Assembly (NCBI RefSeq): GCF_905163445.1
Contig: NC_053202.1
Coordinates: 4,092,001 to 4,156,000, forward strand
DNA: 64,000 nt
Reading direction: 5' to 3'
Source: Pararge aegeria
Lineage: Eukaryota > Arthropoda > Insecta > Lepidoptera > Nymphalidae
Part shown: positions 22,290 to 32,406 of the stretch, one piece after another
How positions within the stretch are numbered: position 1 is the stretch's first letter
How the letters are laid out: each line of letters opens with the position of its first letter
Notes under the pieces: model-generated
Database searches by the model: none
What the model saw: only the letters and a program-made list of their open reading frames with translations
What the model was told of the DNA's origin: nothing
Position numbers and translations under genes: made by a program

Positions 22290-22755
22290 ACCAGCTGTTG
22301 CCCGCGACTTCGTCTGCGTTTGATTTTGGTTTTTGATGTGACATTCAATATGGTTGTAGTTCTAAAAAAATTTAAAATATTCAGTATCGCTAAGCCTTTA
22401 ATGAGGGGTTTGCTGTTGTCCGCTGAGGAGTTCTGTCCTCTATCTCCAACCACATTCATCAGATCTACACAAAGTTTGGGCAAAATTAAACACATATTAT
22501 AACCTCTATAGTACAAAAATAATTATTTAAATCGGTTATAATTTGTCGGAGTTATTGTGTAAAATCGTCAAACACCTTCATCCCCTCTCCCAAAGGAACC
22601 GATCTAAATGTAGGGATAAAAAGTATCCTATATTACTTCTAACACTTACAAGAATATGTGTACAAAGTTTCATGAGGATCAGTTAAGTAGTTTTTGAGTG
22701 AAAGCGTAACAAACAAACTTACATTGACATTTCTAATATTAGTAGGGATAGGGAT
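22290..22755 (-). mobile_element. Helitron-like element
   Basis: Same family as 16700-17137 in reverse: cagctgttgcccgcgac, ttctgtcctctatctccaac, ctcccaaaggaacc and acaaacaaacttacattgac, ending ctaatattagtaggga with a GGGATA run to about 22775. Confidence 0.65.
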
Positions 22756-22789
22756 AGGGAAGTAGGGATAGGGATAGGTATATAATCAT

Positions 22790-23130
22790 CATCATATCAA
22801 CCGATGGACGTCCACTGCTGGACATAGGTCTTTTGTAGGGAGTTCCAAATTCCACGGTTTTGTGCCGAACTAGGGGCTGTGGTTTTATTCTCCTTCCTAT
22901 CAAAGATATGCCCGATAATGACCACGCTAGGCAGGCGGGTCGGTCATTGCAGGGTTAGACTGATCGCACCGGCGCCGCTGCTACCGGACACCGGTCTGTG
23001 CCATTTCTTCAGCCTAGCCAATTCGAAGTGGTTATACCGCCACTTGTCTGTCGCCAGAGCCTCGTCGGTAAGACGGCAGGGTGCACCACGGGCAGGCGAG
23101 GATTGCAATTTGGGAGGCTGACTGGTACTA
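22790..23130. mobile_element. RTE tail joined to another LINE fragment
   Basis: 22790-22870 is the family R 3' end on the minus strand (tccactgctggacatagg). From 22875 to about 23130 a G+C-richer block follows, with attctccttcctatcaaag and tgggaggctgactggtacta, that I take for a different LINE tail. Confidence 0.5.
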
Positions 23131-23162
23131 GCCTCCCACTTACACCCATTATATAATAAATT

Positions 23163-23420
23163 AATAATAATAAATATACTACGAGAATACACACACCGCC
23201 ATCTAGCCCCAAAGTAAGCGTAGCTTGTGTTATAGGTACTAAGATAGCTGTAAAATAGTTTTATGAATATAATACATATAAATACTTATAATATACAGAT
23301 AAACACCCGGACACTGAAAAACAATCATGTTCATCACACAAACATTTTCCAGTTGTGGGAATCGAACCCACGGCCTTGGACACAGAAATCAGGGTCGCTG
23401 CACACTACGCCAGTCGGCCT
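23163..23420 (-). mobile_element. SINE family A
   Basis: Full-length reverse copy with core accgccatctagccccaaag and head gcgccagtcggcc-like end (here tacgccagtcggcc). Confidence 0.85.
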
Positions 23421-23472
23421 TCAAATAATATGTATAATATAATATATAGGTAGCTATATATATTTAACAAGT

Positions 23473-23727
23473 TGTGATAGCCCAGTGGGTAGGACTTCGA
23501 CTTCACTTTCGAGAGTCTAAATTCGAATCCCAGCACGCACCTCTAACTTTTCTAAGTTATGTGGGTTTTAAGCATTTAAAATATCACTTGCCTCAACGAA
23601 GGAAACCATCGTGGCAACCTATGGCTGAGAGTTTTACATAATGTTTTGAAAGGTATGTGGAGTCCACCAATCCGCACTGGGCCAGCGTGGTAGACTTAAC
23701 CGCTTCTCACGGTAATGGGTTTATATG
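23473..23727 (+). mobile_element. SINE family B
   Basis: gtgatagcccagtgggtagg, box B-like attcgaatcccagcacgc, and ccgcactgggccagcgtggt. The copy is near complete. Confidence 0.8.
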
Positions 23728-23747
23728 AATGATGTTATAATGTTGCT

Positions 23748-23990
23748 ATAATGATAGCTCAGTGGTTAGGAGTTCGGATTCACTTTTTGGAGGCCGAGTT
23801 CGAATCCCCGCACACACCTCAAAATTTCCAACCTATTTTCGTTTTATGCTTTGAGATATCATGTACTACAACGGTGAAGGAAAAAATAGTCAGCAAAACC
23901 TGCATGCCTAAGAGTTCTCCATAATGTTCTCGAAGGCGGGTGGAGTCCACCAATCCTCAATGCCAACGTAGTGGATAACGGCCGGAATCC
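23748..23990 (+). mobile_element. SINE family B, diverged
   Basis: gatagctcagtggttagg and gagttcgaatccccgcac, then cctaagagttctccataatg. In tandem with the copy just upstream, same strand. Confidence 0.7.
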
Positions 23991-24608
23991 TTTTAATTTG
24001 ATAATAATGATATAACTTAACTAATATTGTAAAGGCCGAGCCCGCGTGGAATGGTGGCCAGAATGCTGGTTTTCTGTATTTCTGCGCTGAAAAAGCCATG
24101 CTGATTCTTTGTCCAAAAAAACGAGCTAGCCCTTCTGATATCAAATGAAGCAATCAACCGCGGTCAATCAATCAATCAATATTTATACTTATAATCTATG
24201 TAATATAGTCGGTCGTATTCTGTAATTTGACGATCATTTCAAAAAAATTTGGCCACTCTATAACCGATACTGATGCCAAAACTATAATTCTTATCTGTTC
24301 GTCCCGTCCGTAAAAGTGTGTAAGTAATAATATTTTAATATATAATAATATTTGTTTATTGTTCAATAAAACATAGGTACAATTTACATTACATCTGCAC
24401 AATAGGTATAACTTAAACTAAAATTAACACGGATATACAGAAATCAACTGTCCCTAAGCTAGGTATAAACCTGTGTTATAGGCGACAGTGCTCTCCTTAT
24501 AAATATGGCTCGTTTAAAACAAAAAGTAAAAAAAAGTAAAAAAATAAAAAATATCAATTCGCAGGTAACGCTGGTAATCATATTTGTACTATGTTACATA
24601 TTTTGAAC

Positions 24609-24610
<2 letters not shown>
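23991..24610. other. Intergenic, no gene recognised
   Basis: AT-rich sequence with an AATCAATCAATCAAT run near 24164-24180, which is typical of LINE-tail ends. No coding signal supported. Confidence 0.4.
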
Positions 24611-24655
<45 letters not shown>

Positions 24656-24694
24656 CGTGTGTGTGTGTGTGCGTGCGTGTGTGTGTGCGTGCGT
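24611..24694. repeat. (TG)n microsatellite
   Basis: About 80 bp of TG dinucleotides with interspersed GCGTGCG variants. A His/Thr-repeat frame on the minus strand is an artefact of this run. Confidence 0.95.
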
Positions 24695-24699
24695 GAATA

Positions 24700-25364
24700 T
24701 TACCGCACTAAGATAGAACTTCAAGCAACTTTTCAGTTTCTCCATATGTTTGCGTGAGCAACCATTCTTTGACACGATTTTTACATTTATTTCCATTTAG
24801 TGGATATATGTTAATGGTTTCATGTATTTTATTATAAAGTCTAGAGCTGAGGATATAGAACTGTCTCCCTGACAGTTTACTTCTAATAAGCCGCTAATCA
24901 ATTTGATTTTTGGCATACAGATAGTTGGACGGAAAGTAAGATAGGCTAGTTTTTATCCCAGGCAAACCAATGATTCCCACTGGATTTGTAAATCGTTTTA
25001 AACGCGATGCTGCCCGCTAGTTAATATTTAAAATTAAACTTATACTGAACTTGATCTCTGCAAAACGACCCCTCACTTGGCACTGCGTAGGTTTTTAGGT
25101 TCGACAGACCGGAACGTAACTACCTACGGACAGATGTAATAAAATTATAAACCTTGTTTAGAGCGATTTCGTGTAACTTTGCTACAAAAACACGCCGTAG
25201 TTTATTCATGGTTAAGTGAAGTTTCCGATTTTTTAATTTTCACAGAACTCTGTTCATGGCGGGGGAACCCACAAGAAAATATCATAATATTCAACAGCCT
25301 ATAACAGTTCACTGTTGGACTTGGCAACGGGAGGGTGTGCCCACGATCACCCAGCACCACGCGG
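24700..25364. other. Intergenic, no gene recognised
   Basis: No supported feature. A 96-codon plus-strand frame (25256-25546) overlaps the next dispersed repeat and has no recognisable domain. Confidence 0.4.
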
Positions 25365-25705
25365 CATATATAAATATACAACGTGTAACCGAATTACGAA
25401 AAAATGTTAAAGGATACATAACTATACTTCATAAGAAATCACCCCGTAAAAATGTTCAACAGAAAGAAGCAACTTTATTTTTCCAAACAAATTTAAAACA
25501 TTCTAAGTGTTTACTTATGACAACCCTATTGATGATACGCGCATAGTACCTACGCAACGCGACGCGTTCCTAAGAAGGTGACACGAGTCACATGAATTTT
25601 TTTAATTTTGCATGTGATGTTAGGCCTATATCTGATTTCCTTCAGTAAAAACTGTGGCAGTGGTGTGGCAACTCAAAAACTCTTAAGTTTTCGGTTTAAC
25701 AGAGG
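25365..25705. repeat. Dispersed repeat, family H (copy 1 of 2)
   Basis: Aligns by eye with 45540-45895 along its length: atacaacgtgtaac, gtgtttacttatgacaaccc and tcagtaaaaactgtgg in this copy, with small differences in the other. Class unknown. Confidence 0.6.
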
Positions 25706-25850
25706 AGTCAAATTCAAATTCAAATTCGTTTATTTCAAGTAGTACTTACTTAGCACAGTACTTTATAAGCACTTTTGAAACGTCAAGTATGTATATTTCT
25801 AGTGACTCTACCACCGGTTCGGAAAGCAGTCTTAAAGACAGTACATATCA
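25706..25850 (-). mobile_element. LINE 3' tail, family J
   Basis: ttcaaattcaaattcgttta, then actctaccaccggttcgg and aagcag. The LTR retrotransposon inserted at its end. Confidence 0.6.
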
Positions 25851-25853
25851 AAG

Positions 25854-26228
25854 TGTTAGGATTTTAATTTAATTAACTTTGTAATTTCCACTTATTTGTT
25901 TGTTTTTTTTTAAATTTTTATTTTAATATTATTTTTGAACGAAAGGTCACCCTCCGATTGGCTAACGCCGGTAGACGCTCAACGGCGGGAACCAATCAAA
26001 TTGATTGGATCCTGACTGAACGACTGTGAGTTTTGGCGGGAAGAGGTCTTTTGGGTTGCTTGGCGGGTTGGTTCGTTCTGGCGGGAGTCGAGGTGATTCG
26101 AGAGGTGGTGAAGGAATAAGTTCATATTGTAACAATTACGACAGCTTGAAAGTAAATTAATAAAGGGATAATTTTATATAACTCTATATCTTTACCTGGT
26201 CCCACCGTTATTTATTGATACTACAACA
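25854..26228 (+). repeat. 5' LTR
   Basis: Exact 375-bp partner of 32407-32781. Near its 3' end it carries AATAAA (about 26158) and a TTTTATATAA stretch (about 26173) that could act as TATA box. The primer-binding site is not clear: the nearest TGG is at 26238-26240, about 10 nt inside the LTR edge. Confidence 0.93.
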
Positions 26229-26835
26229 ATTCAGAAGTGGGATGACAGCGTTACCTTTTCAACGCGTAAGTACACGCCCAATTATATAATTTTATTAGCT
26301 GTTTAATTAATTTATAATAATATTTAGCTACGCGAAATGTTACTAACAATCATTATGGTTATGTCATAATAACATGTACGATTAATATTTATGTTGTTAA
26401 CCTAATTGAGTGTGCACGGACTCAGTGCCTATTTTGCAAAATTTTTTCAGTGAGTTTTAATTTCATTTGTAACAGTATATTTACATACTCATATTGTAGG
26501 TTATATAAAAATAAGATCCCATAAATTACCGAGCTCTGGATCTGATATTATTTTTCCGATAGACATTATTTTCAAATGTACCAAACGTAGGTTTAACTTA
26601 TTATGGCATTCAGGCTATCGCAAATATGATAAAAATTTAATATTAACAGTCACTTTCTACGTAACGGTGATTTGAGAATTTGTGACATGTTTCTAAATCT
26701 TACAAAAAAAAAAACAAAAACAATGGAATCGAATTCTTTATTTTTCATTTGTATTTATTTGTTACGCGCAGATGTCTACACCCCTTGTACAGTTTATTTG
26801 TTTTACTGATTGTTTTCTTTAACTGAGTCAACAGA

Positions 26836-27504
26836 ATGGATAGGCGACTGGAGACGCCCGAACCCGTGGAACATCGAAGCCGGAGCCGAGTGAAGGAGCG
26901 GAGCCGTAGCCGGCTACGTACACGCAGCACTTCTCGGGGCCGGGGCCGGGAGCTAGAGCCAAGCCGTGAGCGGGTGAAGATTTTGGAGAGGCAGTTACTA
27001 CAAGAGCGGGAGCGACTTTTACACGTCGAGAGCAGCAATAGGAGTCGGAGCCGTTACACCGCGCCACGTGGGACTTCGCATCAGGCTACTTCGCGGCGAC
27101 ATTCAAGTCGCAGTCAACGCAGCATCCACGCAGCGTCCTCAGAACACCGGCGGGCAGAGACTGGGGCTAGCGCAGGGCATCCTGGTGAACGTCGTGGCGT
27201 CGCGAGATTTGATAAAAGGTCACGTAGTCCTTCTACTTCTAAGAAAATTATTGTTGATGTTTTGAAATGTCTTAAGGACAATTTGACATCTCAACCGTCT
27301 ACTCATAATACAAGATCTTTCCAAAAAGTTGACAACATGAATATACTTCCAAATTTCGATCCCTCCACTAAAAACCAAAGGATTGATATTTGGCTCAAAA
27401 AGTCAATGAATGTGCTAATGTATACGGTTGGGATGATAAAACTGTCACTCACTTTGCTATGCAGAAACTCCAAGGCCTTGCCAAAATATGGTACGAAGGT
27501 TTAA
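26836..27504 (+). CDS. gag N-terminal frame, Arg/Ser-rich, ends after a frame break
   Basis: 222 codons from the first ATG after the 5' LTR leader. The first approximately 135 residues are very rich in RS, RSR and SRS pairs (RSRSRVKERSRSRLRTRS), an unusual RNA-binding type start for gag. From about residue 165 (NILPNFDPSTKNQRIDIWL) it reads as the start of a gag capsid domain. At about 27400, in a run of five A, the capsid sequence continues in the frame of the next feature, so the last approximately 35 residues here are out-of-frame read-through. It is not a host splicing factor despite the RS content, because it lies inside the element. Confidence 0.7.
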   Translation: MDRRLETPEPVEHRSRSRVKERSRSRLRTRSTSRGRGRELEPSRERVKILERQLLQERERLLHVESSNRSRSRYTAPRGTSHQATSRRHSSRSQRSIHAASSEHRRAETGASAGHPGERRGVARFDKRSRSPSTSKKIIVDVLKCLKDNLTSQPSTHNTRSFQKVDNMNILPNFDPSTKNQRIDIWLKKSMNVLMYTVGMIKLSLTLLCRNSKALPKYGTKV

Positions 27505-30500
27505 ATTCAGTTTTGTTTACTTGGCCGGAATGGCAAGAGAAATTAATAAATGCTTTTCCTTGCGAGCAAAATTACGGCCAGGTTTTGGAGGATATGCTTA
27601 AAAGGAAAAGCAGGTATAATGAGCCGATAGAAGTTTATTTTTATGAAAAATTTGCGTTACTTAATCAATGCGATATAGCTAATAAGCGTGCCGTAGATTG
27701 TATTATTCATGGTATCAGTGATAGGACCTTAAGATCTGGTGCTCTAGCATTACGTTCTTCTAATCCTGATCAGTTATTACAATTTTTAATAAGCAGCAAG
27801 GACTCGTATCAACTTTTCGATCGAAACCAGGTTAGAAGCAAAAGTGATCGCTCTAATTTCCATACTCAGACCAGCCAAAAGTCTAATAACAGAAGCTTTT
27901 TGCTCGGCTGCTACAACTGTAGAGAGAAGGGACATAGTTTTTTGTATTGTCCTAAGCCACAAATTAAATGCATACAATGCCACAAAGTGGGCCATACAGT
28001 AGATAAATGCTTCTATAAGAATAATACGATTGTGAAAAATGACAATGAACAGAAAATAATGTGCATTGACGCGTCCACTCAGGAACATAAATTCCACTCT
28101 GCTTGTAATTCAAAATTTATAAAGGATGTGCAAATTAATGGTACGTCACGTCAAGCATTTGTAGATTTTGGCAGTGAGGTTACGCTGGTGAAAGAATCCT
28201 TAGTTAAGGAGTTAGGTGTGGCTCATGACCATATACCCTCGTTTTTAAGGGGATTCGGCAATGGTTTAGTAAAGTCACTAGGAGGATTGTTACTAAGTAT
28301 TAGCGTAGATGGTGTGTGCGCTCGTGTTCTATGTAAGGTTGTATGTGACAACTTATTAGAAAGATCTATTCTCATAGGTCAGACATTTACGGAACAGCCC
28401 CATATTATCGTATATAAAGATGCAACTAAGCTCCAGTTTTCGGATATAAGCAGGGAGATGCCACTTTTTGATCCGGGTATACAAGAACCTTTGATTGGTA
28501 TTAGAACGGCAGGAGTTTTAGAGCTGCATGGTGCAGCATCGGTAAGGGCAAGAGTTGAACCAACTTTTAGCGGCAATGTCATCGTAAGGAATAGTGTCGC
28601 GGGTAAGCCAACCAAACAGTATTTTATTTGTGGAGGTCTCTATCGCTCTGAAAGTGGGCATGTCAGTATAACAGTATTCCCATGTTGCGAATCTTGCTGG
28701 ATTTTAGATAGTTCCCTTTTGTGTAGGGCAAAACGGGTAGACGTTGTAAGTAGAGTAATTATGGAACCACCTGAGTTACCTATGGTGATAGAAGATAATT
28801 TTGACGTAGAGCAAATTCGTGTCAGTGATAGGGTACCAGAAGTAGACAAGCAGAGATTGCTAGAGTTGCTCAACCGTTACAAACATTGTTTTGCGTCTTC
28901 ACTTAAAGATCTAGGTTGTACTAACGCAACCACGATGGATATAGAGCTAAACAGCCAGCGCCCTGTCGTCTATCGACCTTACAGGTTGTCACACCACGAG
29001 CGAGAAAAAGTGCGTGTTATGGTAAAAGAGATGCTCGATGCAGGAATAGTTAGGGAGTCTGCCTCTGAGTATGCTAGTCCGATTATACTAGTACGTAAAA
29101 AAGATGGATCACTTAGAATGTGCGTCGATTATCGGATGCTAAATTCCATTACAGTTAAGGAGCGCTATCCCATGCCTATTATAGAGGATGAGATAGCTCG
29201 ACTCACAGGTCAAGCTTGTTTCATTTCACTCGATCTGACGTCCGGGTACTATCAGGTCCCTATTTCGGAGCATAGTAAACGCCTCACATCGTTTGTCACG
29301 CCAGATGGTCAGTACGAGTTTAATCGGATGCCATTTGGTTTGGCCAATGCACCGGCCGTTTTCCAGCGCATGATGAACTCAATCTTAGGTTCAGCTCGTT
29401 TCGGTAAGGCAACCGCGTATCTTGATGATGTTCTAATATTCGGGAGGGACCCTACAGAATGCTTAGAACGTCTCGAAGAGGTATTACATTTAATAGAAAA
29501 GGCCAATCTCACTTTAAATTTATCAAAGTGTTATTTTTTACGTAATACAATTGATTATCTTGGCTACGAGATTAGTGCTGCTGGGGTCAGGCCTGGTGAG
29601 AAGAAGATCCTAAGCGTCACTAACTTCCCACGACCTGAAAATGTGCATAATGTCCGTCAATTCCTTGGCTTGGCGAGTTACTTTCGCAAATTTATTAAAG
29701 ATTTTGCCCGTATTGCATTTCCACTCAGCAAATTACTAAAGAAAGATACCGTGTGGACATGGAATGATGATCAGGAGAAGGCTTTTGTAAAACTAAAAAC
29801 TAGATTAGTTGATAGGCCTATTCTTGCAATATACGATCCGGCGGCAGAAACAGAGCTTCATACTGACGCTAGTAGATTAGGTATTGGAAGTATATTGTTG
29901 CAGCGCACCAAAGGGAATGATATTTTTCGCCCAGTAGCATATTATAGCAGGCAAACGTCCCCAGAAGAAAAGAATTTCCACTCTTATGAACTGGAAACTT
30001 TAGCAGTTGTTTGTTCTTTGCGGAAATTCAGGGTCTATTTGTTAGGGATACCATTTAAAATTGTCACAGATTGCAGTGCCCTCCGCTCCACGTTTTCTAA
30101 GCGAGACTTGATTCCAAGAATAGCACGCTGGTGGCTTTTGTTGCAAGAATTTCAATGTTCAGTTGAATATAGGGCAGGCGTGAAGATGGGTCACGTAGAT
30201 GCACTGTCCCGTAATCCCATTGTTAGCGCAGAAGAACTTTTAGTCGAAAATGTTTCCGCCGTTAGGTCAATTAGTAGTGAGGATTGGCTACATACACTAC
30301 AGCTTGGCGATACAGAGCTTTGTAGGATAAAAAGTATTTTAAGTAGTAACCTTGACGAGAAGGGGCTGAGGTACATAAAAGATAACTTTTTAATAAAAGA
30401 TAAAAAGTTGTTTCGTTACTTAAAGTCAGATAAAGATAACCTCCGTTGGGTAGTGCCGAAGGGTGCGAGGTGGCAGATATGTCGCATGAACCATGACGAT

Positions 30501-31571
30501 ATTGGACATTTTGGGGCAGAGAAGACACTCGAAAGGATAAAAAAAATATATTGGTTTGCAAAAATGTCAAAGTTCGTAAAAAAATATTTAGATTCATGTA
30601 TTGAATGTGCATATGCCAAAACCCGTTCAAAGTGTAATGAAGGTCTTCTCCACCCTATTGCTAAAGTGGCTGTGCCGTTTCATACTATTCATGTCGACCA
30701 CCTCGGACCTTTCGTCAGGTCAAAGCGGGGCTATACATACTTGCTCGTTATTGTAGATGGTTTCACCAAGTTTTGTTTTATTAAGCCCGTTAGAAATACC
30801 AACAGCTTAAATGCGATAAGAGCTCTAGAAGACATATTTTTCACGTTTCGAGTGCCTGACCGTATTATAAGTGACCGAGGTAGCTGTTTCACTTCTCACA
30901 CATTTACTCGTTTTTGCATGGATAGGGGCACAAAGCATATTCTTAACGCAGTAGCAAGCCCTAGATCGAATGGCCAAGTAGAAAGGTACAATCGGACCAT
31001 TCTCGACTCCTTAAAGGCAATGACGGTGAAATATGGTGAAAAAAATTGGGATAACCATTTAGGAAAAATTCAGTGGGGCCTTAATAACACTATCCAAAAA
31101 ACAACTGGTAAGACACCGTCAGAGGTATTGTTCGGAACTCTCATGAATAGCGAAATGAATCCCATTCTTAATGCAGTTCCCAAAGGCGCTGATAAAAACT
31201 GTGACATAAGTGTTTTGCGTCAAGGAGTTAAGGATAGGATTGACATCGAACAAGTGAAGCAAAAGCAAACCTTTGACAAGGGCAGAAAACCAGCCCGACT
31301 TTATGCTGAAGGTGAACTTATTAAGATAACTAAAACTTGTTTTAATAATGACGGACAGAGCAAAAAGCTCATGCCCTCATACATAGGACCCTATCGCGTC
31401 GCTAAGATCTTAGGCAAGGATAGATATCTAGTAGCACCGGTGCCAGGTTTAATCAGCATGCAAAACAAACGGCCCACAACAGTTGCCGCAGACCGTATGA
31501 TGCCATGGATTAATATTGCTGCCTTGGAGGTGAACGGTTCTGATACCAGCAGTTACTCTGATAGTGATTAA
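27390..31571 (+). CDS. gag (rest)-pol polyprotein of the LTR retrotransposon
   Basis: 1393 open codons; the track start is a TTG inside gag, so the real N-terminus comes from the upstream frame. Domains by approximate residue: capsid remainder 1-150; two CCHC zinc knuckles at 173-208 (CYNCREKGH, CIQCHKVGH); aspartic protease near 256-268 with FVDFGSEV; reverse transcriptase about 540-720 with the YLDD catalytic motif near 677; RNase H about 815-930 (HTDAS near 823); integrase about 1030-1260 with an H/H/C/C zinc region (HDDIGHFG) and catalytic Asp near 1101, Asp near 1161 (SDRGS) and Glu near 1198 (GQVERYNR). No internal stop. The protease has DFG in place of the usual D-T/S-G. Confidence 0.92.
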   Translation: MAQKVNECANVYGWDDKTVTHFAMQKLQGLAKIWYEGLNSVLFTWPEWQEKLINAFPCEQNYGQVLEDMLKRKSRYNEPIEVYFYEKFALLNQCDIANKRAVDCIIHGISDRTLRSGALALRSSNPDQLLQFLISSKDSYQLFDRNQVRSKSDRSNFHTQTSQKSNNRSFLLGCYNCREKGHSFLYCPKPQIKCIQCHKVGHTVDKCFYKNNTIVKNDNEQKIMCIDASTQEHKFHSACNSKFIKDVQINGTSRQAFVDFGSEVTLVKESLVKELGVAHDHIPSFLRGFGNGLVKSLGGLLLSISVDGVCARVLCKVVCDNLLERSILIGQTFTEQPHIIVYKDATKLQFSDISREMPLFDPGIQEPLIGIRTAGVLELHGAASVRARVEPTFSGNVIVRNSVAGKPTKQYFICGGLYRSESGHVSITVFPCCESCWILDSSLLCRAKRVDVVSRVIMEPPELPMVIEDNFDVEQIRVSDRVPEVDKQRLLELLNRYKHCFASSLKDLGCTNATTMDIELNSQRPVVYRPYRLSHHEREKVRVMVKEMLDAGIVRESASEYASPIILVRKKDGSLRMCVDYRMLNSITVKERYPMPIIEDEIARLTGQACFISLDLTSGYYQVPISEHSKRLTSFVTPDGQYEFNRMPFGLANAPAVFQRMMNSILGSARFGKATAYLDDVLIFGRDPTECLERLEEVLHLIEKANLTLNLSKCYFLRNTIDYLGYEISAAGVRPGEKKILSVTNFPRPENVHNVRQFLGLASYFRKFIKDFARIAFPLSKLLKKDTVWTWNDDQEKAFVKLKTRLVDRPILAIYDPAAETELHTDASRLGIGSILLQRTKGNDIFRPVAYYSRQTSPEEKNFHSYELETLAVVCSLRKFRVYLLGIPFKIVTDCSALRSTFSKRDLIPRIARWWLLLQEFQCSVEYRAGVKMGHVDALSRNPIVSAEELLVENVSAVRSISSEDWLHTLQLGDTELCRIKSILSSNLDEKGLRYIKDNFLIKDKKLFRYLKSDKDNLRWVVPKGARWQICRMNHDDIGHFGAEKTLERIKKIYWFAKMSKFVKKYLDSCIECAYAKTRSKCNEGLLHPIAKVAVPFHTIHVDHLGPFVRSKRGYTYLLVIVDGFTKFCFIKPVRNTNSLNAIRALEDIFFTFRVPDRIISDRGSCFTSHTFTRFCMDRGTKHILNAVASPRSNGQVERYNRTILDSLKAMTVKYGEKNWDNHLGKIQWGLNNTIQKTTGKTPSEVLFGTLMNSEMNPILNAVPKGADKNCDISVLRQGVKDRIDIEQVKQKQTFDKGRKPARLYAEGELIKITKTCFNNDGQSKKLMPSYIGPYRVAKILGKDRYLVAPVPGLISMQNKRPTTVAADRMMPWINIAALEVNGSDTSSYSDSD

Positions 31572-31597
31572 TAGTAACGGATTGATTAAACCATAGC

Positions 31598-31602
<5 letters not shown>

Positions 31603-31654
<52 letters not shown>

Positions 31655-31660
31655 AGAATA
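31603..31660 (+). repeat. Internal A tract of the retrotransposon
   Basis: A run of about 47 A followed by AGAGAGAATAAAAAG, starting about 30 nt past the pol stop. It is not adjacent to the 3' LTR, where a polypurine tract would be expected. Confidence 0.9.
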
Positions 31661-31760
31661 AAAAGTACATAAAGGTGTGTGGTACTATTTTAGTTGCAAT
31701 GTTTTTTTTAGCTCTATGTGCATAAAACTACAGACAAACATTTTTCCATTGTTGCAGATC

Positions 31761-31892
31761 AGACACGAGAATCGATCGGATCGTGTCTTGATACAGCTGG
31801 AATCAGGCACGAGAATCGATCGGATCGTGTCCTGATACAGCCAAAACACAAGAGCCAGGCACGAGAATCGATCGGATCGTGTCCTGGTACAT
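31761..31892. repeat. Three hairpin-like 25-bp repeats with ATCGATCG
   Basis: Three copies of CACGAGAATCGATCGGATCG followed by TGTC, each an imperfect palindrome (CACGA...TCGTG). Units begin near 31763, 31807 and 31859, spaced 44 and 52 bp. They lie in the untranslated 3' region of the LTR element. Confidence 0.88.
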
Positions 31893-31930
31893 AAATACTA
31901 GAGTATGTTGCCCACTGACTGCCACAAGTT

Positions 31931-32075
31931 AATCGATCGTCTTGTAGGTATGTCTGTAGGGTTTCCCCTGATAAATCGATCGTTCAAGGGAAAAGTTGTA
32001 ATGGGTTTTCCGATAAATCGATCGTTCGGATCCCAAGTAAAGACTAATATGATGGAAAACATTTATCGATCGTTG
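31931..32075. repeat. Four further ATCGATCGT sites
   Basis: ATCGATCG occurs at 31932, 31975, 32017 and 32065, each followed by T, at 43-, 42- and 48-bp spacing. This continues the spacing of the preceding hairpin repeats. Confidence 0.88.
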
Positions 32076-32406
32076 TTTTCTTACCAAGTTGATGCATAAT
32101 ATGCATTATATTATAATGTTGAGAAGTAGTACTAACCCGATGAATAATATTATATTTAAATAAATATTTATTAATAGTTACCTGTGCTACCAAAATATCG
32201 ATGTTTGTGATTGTTTTCATAAGTTATGTTGATTTCAATGTATAAATATAGAAAAGTTGGTAATTGATGTTTGATAAGTTTTAAAATATTTTGATAATCA
32301 ATTGATAGAAATTTATGTAAAGAGTGAAACAACTGGCCAAGTTCTGATTGTTAGGATGCCTCCTGGCGACATGTGCGAGGGCGCACACGTTGTCAGGACG
32401 GTCGAT

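Noticed and set aside
22741..22777. Telomere-like GGGATA repeats
   Set aside because: The run is the terminal part of a Helitron-like repeat (also at 63150); the usual insect telomere unit is TTAGG.
24578..24796. His/Thr-rich protein
   Set aside because: Product of the TG microsatellite read on the other strand.
26836..27240. Host SR splicing factor
   Set aside because: Lies directly after the 5' LTR and continues into a gag capsid domain, so it belongs to the retrotransposon.
30271..30630. 119-codon minus-strand gene
   Set aside because: Antisense shadow of the retrotransposon pol frame.
31761..31892. CRISPR-like array
   Set aside because: Only three imperfect units inside a eukaryotic retrotransposon, with no cas genes.
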